DNA from: Haliclona indistincta
Taxonomy: Eukaryota; Porifera; Demospongiae; Haplosclerida; Chalinidae
Assembly (NCBI GenBank): GCA_964017065.1
Contig: OZ024785.1
Coordinates: 3,820,588-3,884,587 of the forward strand
Direction of reading: 5' to 3'
Length of the DNA: 64,000 nucleotides
Part shown: positions 60,558 through 64,000 of the stretch, in pieces
Numbering within the stretch: position 1 is the stretch's first letter
Layout: each line of letters begins with the position of its first letter
Made by a program: the position numbers and the translations under genes
The notes under the pieces: model-generated
What the model was told of the DNA's origin: nothing
The model's database searches: none
The model's input: only the letters and a program-made list of their open reading frames with translations

Positions 60558-63500
60558 ATGCTGTCAATGTCAATAACATTGATTCGTATTACCAGTGCTT
60601 TGGCTAGCTTGTCATTAGCATCTCAGAGCGGTAAGTTCTTCGTTTTGCTAACGTTGCTGGACTAGCTGTTACACGCCGGGCTGCACTGCCGCGTCTATAC
60701 GCTTGTTTTTTTCTGTGTATAGCACTCTGTCTTACAGAAGGTCCAATATCTGTGTATCTACTGGTTGTAGAGGACGTTCTTTTCCACTGCAATGGTATTG
60801 GAGCAAGTATAGTTTGGAAATTGAATGGATCTTTAGCAACTGACTCTATCATTGGAATCACTCAGCACACAGTATCATCATCAGGCACAGTACAGTCCAC
60901 TCTCACTGTACCAGCAACACTAGTGAACAATGGCACTACTGTACAGTGTGTGATCTATCCTGATGCAGTTACCAGCAACACTGCTACACTGACTGTTCTC
61001 CCTATACCTGGTGAGCTGTGCAGGACTAATGTACTGATAACATATCATACTATCCTATATTGTACAGGTATTGGACAGGTTCGTAATGTCAGGTTCACTT
61101 CATCACTCAGTGACGTACAATGGGATCCTCCATTGACTGCTCTGAGTGGTCTCATGTATAACGTCACTACGATCAACATGGACACTGGTCAAATTGTTGT
61201 CAATAAAACTACCAACAACACCTCCTGTCCTCTACCTACTCTTCAACTGTGTCAAAACTACACTGTTAATGTGACAGCATTCTCATCTCAGCAACAAGGT
61301 GATGGTGTGGCTACTGGACCTCCAGGAAGTGAGTTTTTTTGGGCTGTGTATGTACTTTGTCAGTGGCTGTGTTTTATTATTATTAGATCACTATCAGTTT
61401 AAGACTATGTCACAGAAGATTATTTTCAGAGAATCTTCAGCTGTTGAATTCTTCATCAAACTACATTTAATGGTATAATAGATTACTTGCCACTGAAAAT
61501 TTTAAATTATAGTTTATTTCCAGGTATCAGGTGTGCCATGTCCTGATCAGAGACTAACAGCTCAGTCGTACCCTCAATCCAACACATCTGATATCACTAA
61601 CCATCCTGAGCTAGTGATAATGAGCAGTGGAGATATTGTATACTCCATCACTACTGGTATTGAGAGGAAGCAACACTACACAGCTACTATCAGCCTCGTT
61701 GGTAATGAAGGGATTGTACAAGAGTTGCCTTTAACATTCAGTGAGTTAGTCTTGTGTTACTTTACTATTATTTTTGATGATGATACTCATGATAAAGGTA
61801 CGTTTGCCGTTCAAGACTGTGATGTATCCAGTGACCAGCACACTAGCTCCATACTAGTGGAGTGTACATTTGCCATCAATTCAACAGCACCAGGGATTGT
61901 AGTGATACAAGATGACCAGAGTCAATATACCATCAACAAGACACTGCAGAGACTGCTGCAGGATAGTGATAAAGGATCTGTCAACATTACTGGTCTACCA
62001 GCAGGAGAGTATAGTGTGAGAGTGTATGACAACAGTCCAGCTACTGACAACACTAGTGCTGCATATCAGCATTCTCAGTTAATACACATTATGGGACTAC
62101 CTAGTCCTTATCCTTCAAGTATTATGTCATCTATCACACTCCCATCAGGTATGTATAGCTACTTAACTAATGAATTTAATCATTGTTTTCATTTCAGGAT
62201 CTTCTGTCTCCTATTTGATGCCTTTAAACTCCCCTTTGTTGAACAGCACTAGTATCACTCCCGGTGTAATACTTGAATCAACAACAGGTAGCTTTTTTAC
62301 TGCAGATTTGATTATGTGTTGTTTTACACAGCTCCCATCTCTGCTTTAGTTGGAATTGCAGTTGGTGTAATCATTACAATTATCATTTTCCTTGTGGTGG
62401 TGATGCCGGTTGTTATCTTTGTCATTATGCGTGCTCAAAGAAAGACCAGATTAAGTAATGTACCAACTTTGGTTTACTTCATTATGCTGTTCATTTTGTT
62501 GCTTACAGTTTCAGTACAATGGACTCGAGAAGAAGATGACAGGTTTGTCATGTGTTCATTGCTAGTGAGTTAGCTGTCACATGAGTGTGCCTTTTGTGTT
62601 GTAGATACCAAGAGCTGAACATTAAACAGGTAGGATGTTTTGAGACATGCATAGTCCACGTCTTTCTGGTTTTCATTGTTGTTATGCAATCTATAGTTCT
62701 AATAGTAGTGTAAGTGTGGTCAAGATAATGAGCCAAAAGTGTGTCACTGTCAACACCCTAAACATAAGACTTCCTGGGTGCTATCATGTATATGTCTGTT
62801 CAAAATGATACTTTTCACTGACTAACTGTTGGTACAGAATGGGGAGCCAAAGGAACCAGTCTGTGCTGATCTTCATCACTCTACTAATTCACCAGCTCCT
62901 CCTCTACCTGTTGAACCAGTACAATGTGCTACTGTCAAGGAACAACCTGACAACACTGAGACTACACAGACTGAGGAAAACAAGGTTAGCTACCACCACC
63001 AGGCCCTGCACAACAGGTCTATTTCTGCTGTGTTTGTACTTACACAGTTATGTGAAGGCCACCTGGCTATCACTTTCAGTGTTTATGTAATGTTTGTTAT
63101 TATAAGGCATCAGAAACATTAATTTTATCAAAACTTTTTGTCAGCGGATAATCATTTAAAAGCCTGAATGTGGGCATTTATAATTATTATTTTATTTTGA
63201 TCCCAAATTCCATGTCATTACACAATTGGACAGCATGTATTTCAGACAGTTTTTTGTACAAGTTAAAACAGTGAAGGCGGTGTGTAGTGGCAACTTGTAG
63301 CCACTGAATAGTAACCTGGATTTTGTGAGTGACTGGTCTGCCGCTAACGTGAGCTGTATATAAACAGGGTTCAGACTCGGTTATACACAGCTCACGTTAG
63401 TACAGTGTTCTTATGCCATAAGTCACAGTATAAAATACAATTAATACAGGGAAACTGTCTCATACCAAATGCGCACACATTGCCGCCTCTTTCTCCAGGA

Positions 63501-63904
63501 CCAGAAGCTTTCAGGGATATTGCTGTCCACCACCGGTTGGTACATAGGTAGGCGTTTGCTAGCAGCACTAAATGAAGAGATAGAAACAATCGTCCAATAA
63601 TACATACTTCCGAACACGTCACTTGAAGGCGAATTCCAGCATGGTCGTAGAAGCGGCAGACCATGCAGTCACTCACAAAATCCAGGTTACTATTCAGTGG
63701 CTGTTTTAACTTGTACAAAAACTACATGCCGTCCGAAAATTGGTCTACTCTACATAACGTGCATGTTTAAATTGTAGTAATTAATTTTTTGTTAATATCT
63801 CATTGTTACCACATGACAAATGGTGTTATCAAGTGTGAACCATTATCTATTCAATATCACAGGAGCAGGAACCAGTTTATGCTGAGGTCCATCACTTCAA
63901 CACT
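60558..63904 (+). CDS. Receptor K: open Ig-FN3-TM receptor, long tail with ITIM tyrosines replaced by Cys (3' end outside window)
   Basis: Exons: 60558-60630, 60738-61010, 61068-61328, 61387-61472, 61524-61740, 61798-62148, 62198-62287 (stalk), 62332-62454 (TM), 62509-62542, 62605-62629, 62838-62984, 63863-63904, continuing beyond the window (574 codons, no stop). Residues 1-24 are a signal peptide, 25-115 Ig, 116-202 FN3, 232-303 domain 4 (almost identical to gene G), 304-420 domain 5, 451-491 TM. The main tail exon reads EPVCADLHHS and VQCATVKEQ, where relatives have EPVYADL and VQYATV, so both signalling tyrosines are Cys through TAT to TGT changes. EPVYAEV in the next exon keeps its Tyr. 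Further tail exons must follow downstream. The intron after 62984 contains a MITE. Confidence 0.8.
63245..63735. repeat. MITE with about 90-bp inverted arms in a tail intron of gene K
   Basis: Left arm (CAGTTTTTTGTACAAGTTAA.. to GTCTGCCGCT near 63344) and right arm (AGCGGCAGAC.. to TTGTACAAAAACT near 63723) are inverted copies. The left arm has an extra 25 bases near 63275. A second inverted pair sits inside (CTAACGTGAGCTGT near 63348 and its complement near 63400). Confidence 0.85.
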
Positions 63905-64000
63905 GTAAGACCTAAAACTTAAAGACTTTACGGTTTTGTCACTATAGCATGATTGTTAAACATTCAGTCAAGAGTTCATTACTCTTGGTTCAGTGTTAGT

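Noticed and set aside
1..64000. CRISPR array, bacterial operon or prophage
   Set aside because: No regularly spaced repeats. Gene structure is spliced and eukaryotic.

Overview
This window is eukaryotic and animal-like: AT-rich DNA, many small exons joined by short GT..AG introns, almost all in phase 1 or 0, and a dense load of transposable elements. Domain content (Ig, fibronectin III, Death domain, 23-residue STPR repeats, SHOCT-like and C48-peptidase-like transposon proteins, an RLE-type non-LTR retrotransposon) fits an early-branching metazoan, most likely a sponge. The sponge assignment is inference.

The backbone is a head-to-tail, plus-strand tandem array of one receptor family. The canonical member has a signal peptide, one Ig-like exon, one FN3 exon, a two-exon module, a highly conserved membrane-distal-to-proximal domain exon, sometimes a Ser/Thr stalk, a transmembrane exon and a cytoplasmic tail. 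I reconstruct: A (1-2409, only the tail end), B (2591-5867, a divergent relative), C (7117-9096, short tail, damaged exon), D (9281-13444, long ITIM tail, damaged), E (about 18248-19860, relic), F (21159-23416, truncated), G (23731-25696, intact, short tail), H (27176-40353 or on to 50083, intact long tail, large introns full of transposons), J (52665-54398, pseudogene) and K (60558-63904 and beyond, open long-tail gene). Long tails carry ITIM-like VxYxxV motifs and proline-rich stretches. Short tails carry ITSM-like TxYxxV and YETV motifs. The Ig exons share constant edges but have a roughly 30-residue variable core. This is the architecture of an allorecognition or innate immune receptor cluster.

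A Death-domain coding region (47786-50083) lies downstream of H. Its first splice phase matches the last H donor, so H may be an Ig-FN3-ITIM-Death receptor; the alternative is a separate Death-domain gene. Exons at 51110-51874 form the 3' end of a further gene or of the same one.

Mobile DNA fills the spaces: a Tc1/mariner-IS630-like transposase (15405-16370, minus) with a convergent SHOCT-like gene; a TIR element with an STPR gene and a C48-like peptidase remnant (35585-37141, TTA target duplication); a 6.5 kb element with long inverted arms (40919-47380) holding nested MITEs and three tandem copies of another repeat; a nearly intact RLE non-LTR retrotransposon (55208-58632, minus, poly-A end at 55208); several near-perfect foldback elements; and tRNA-like SINE sequences. 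Several of these repeat families end in short palindromes.
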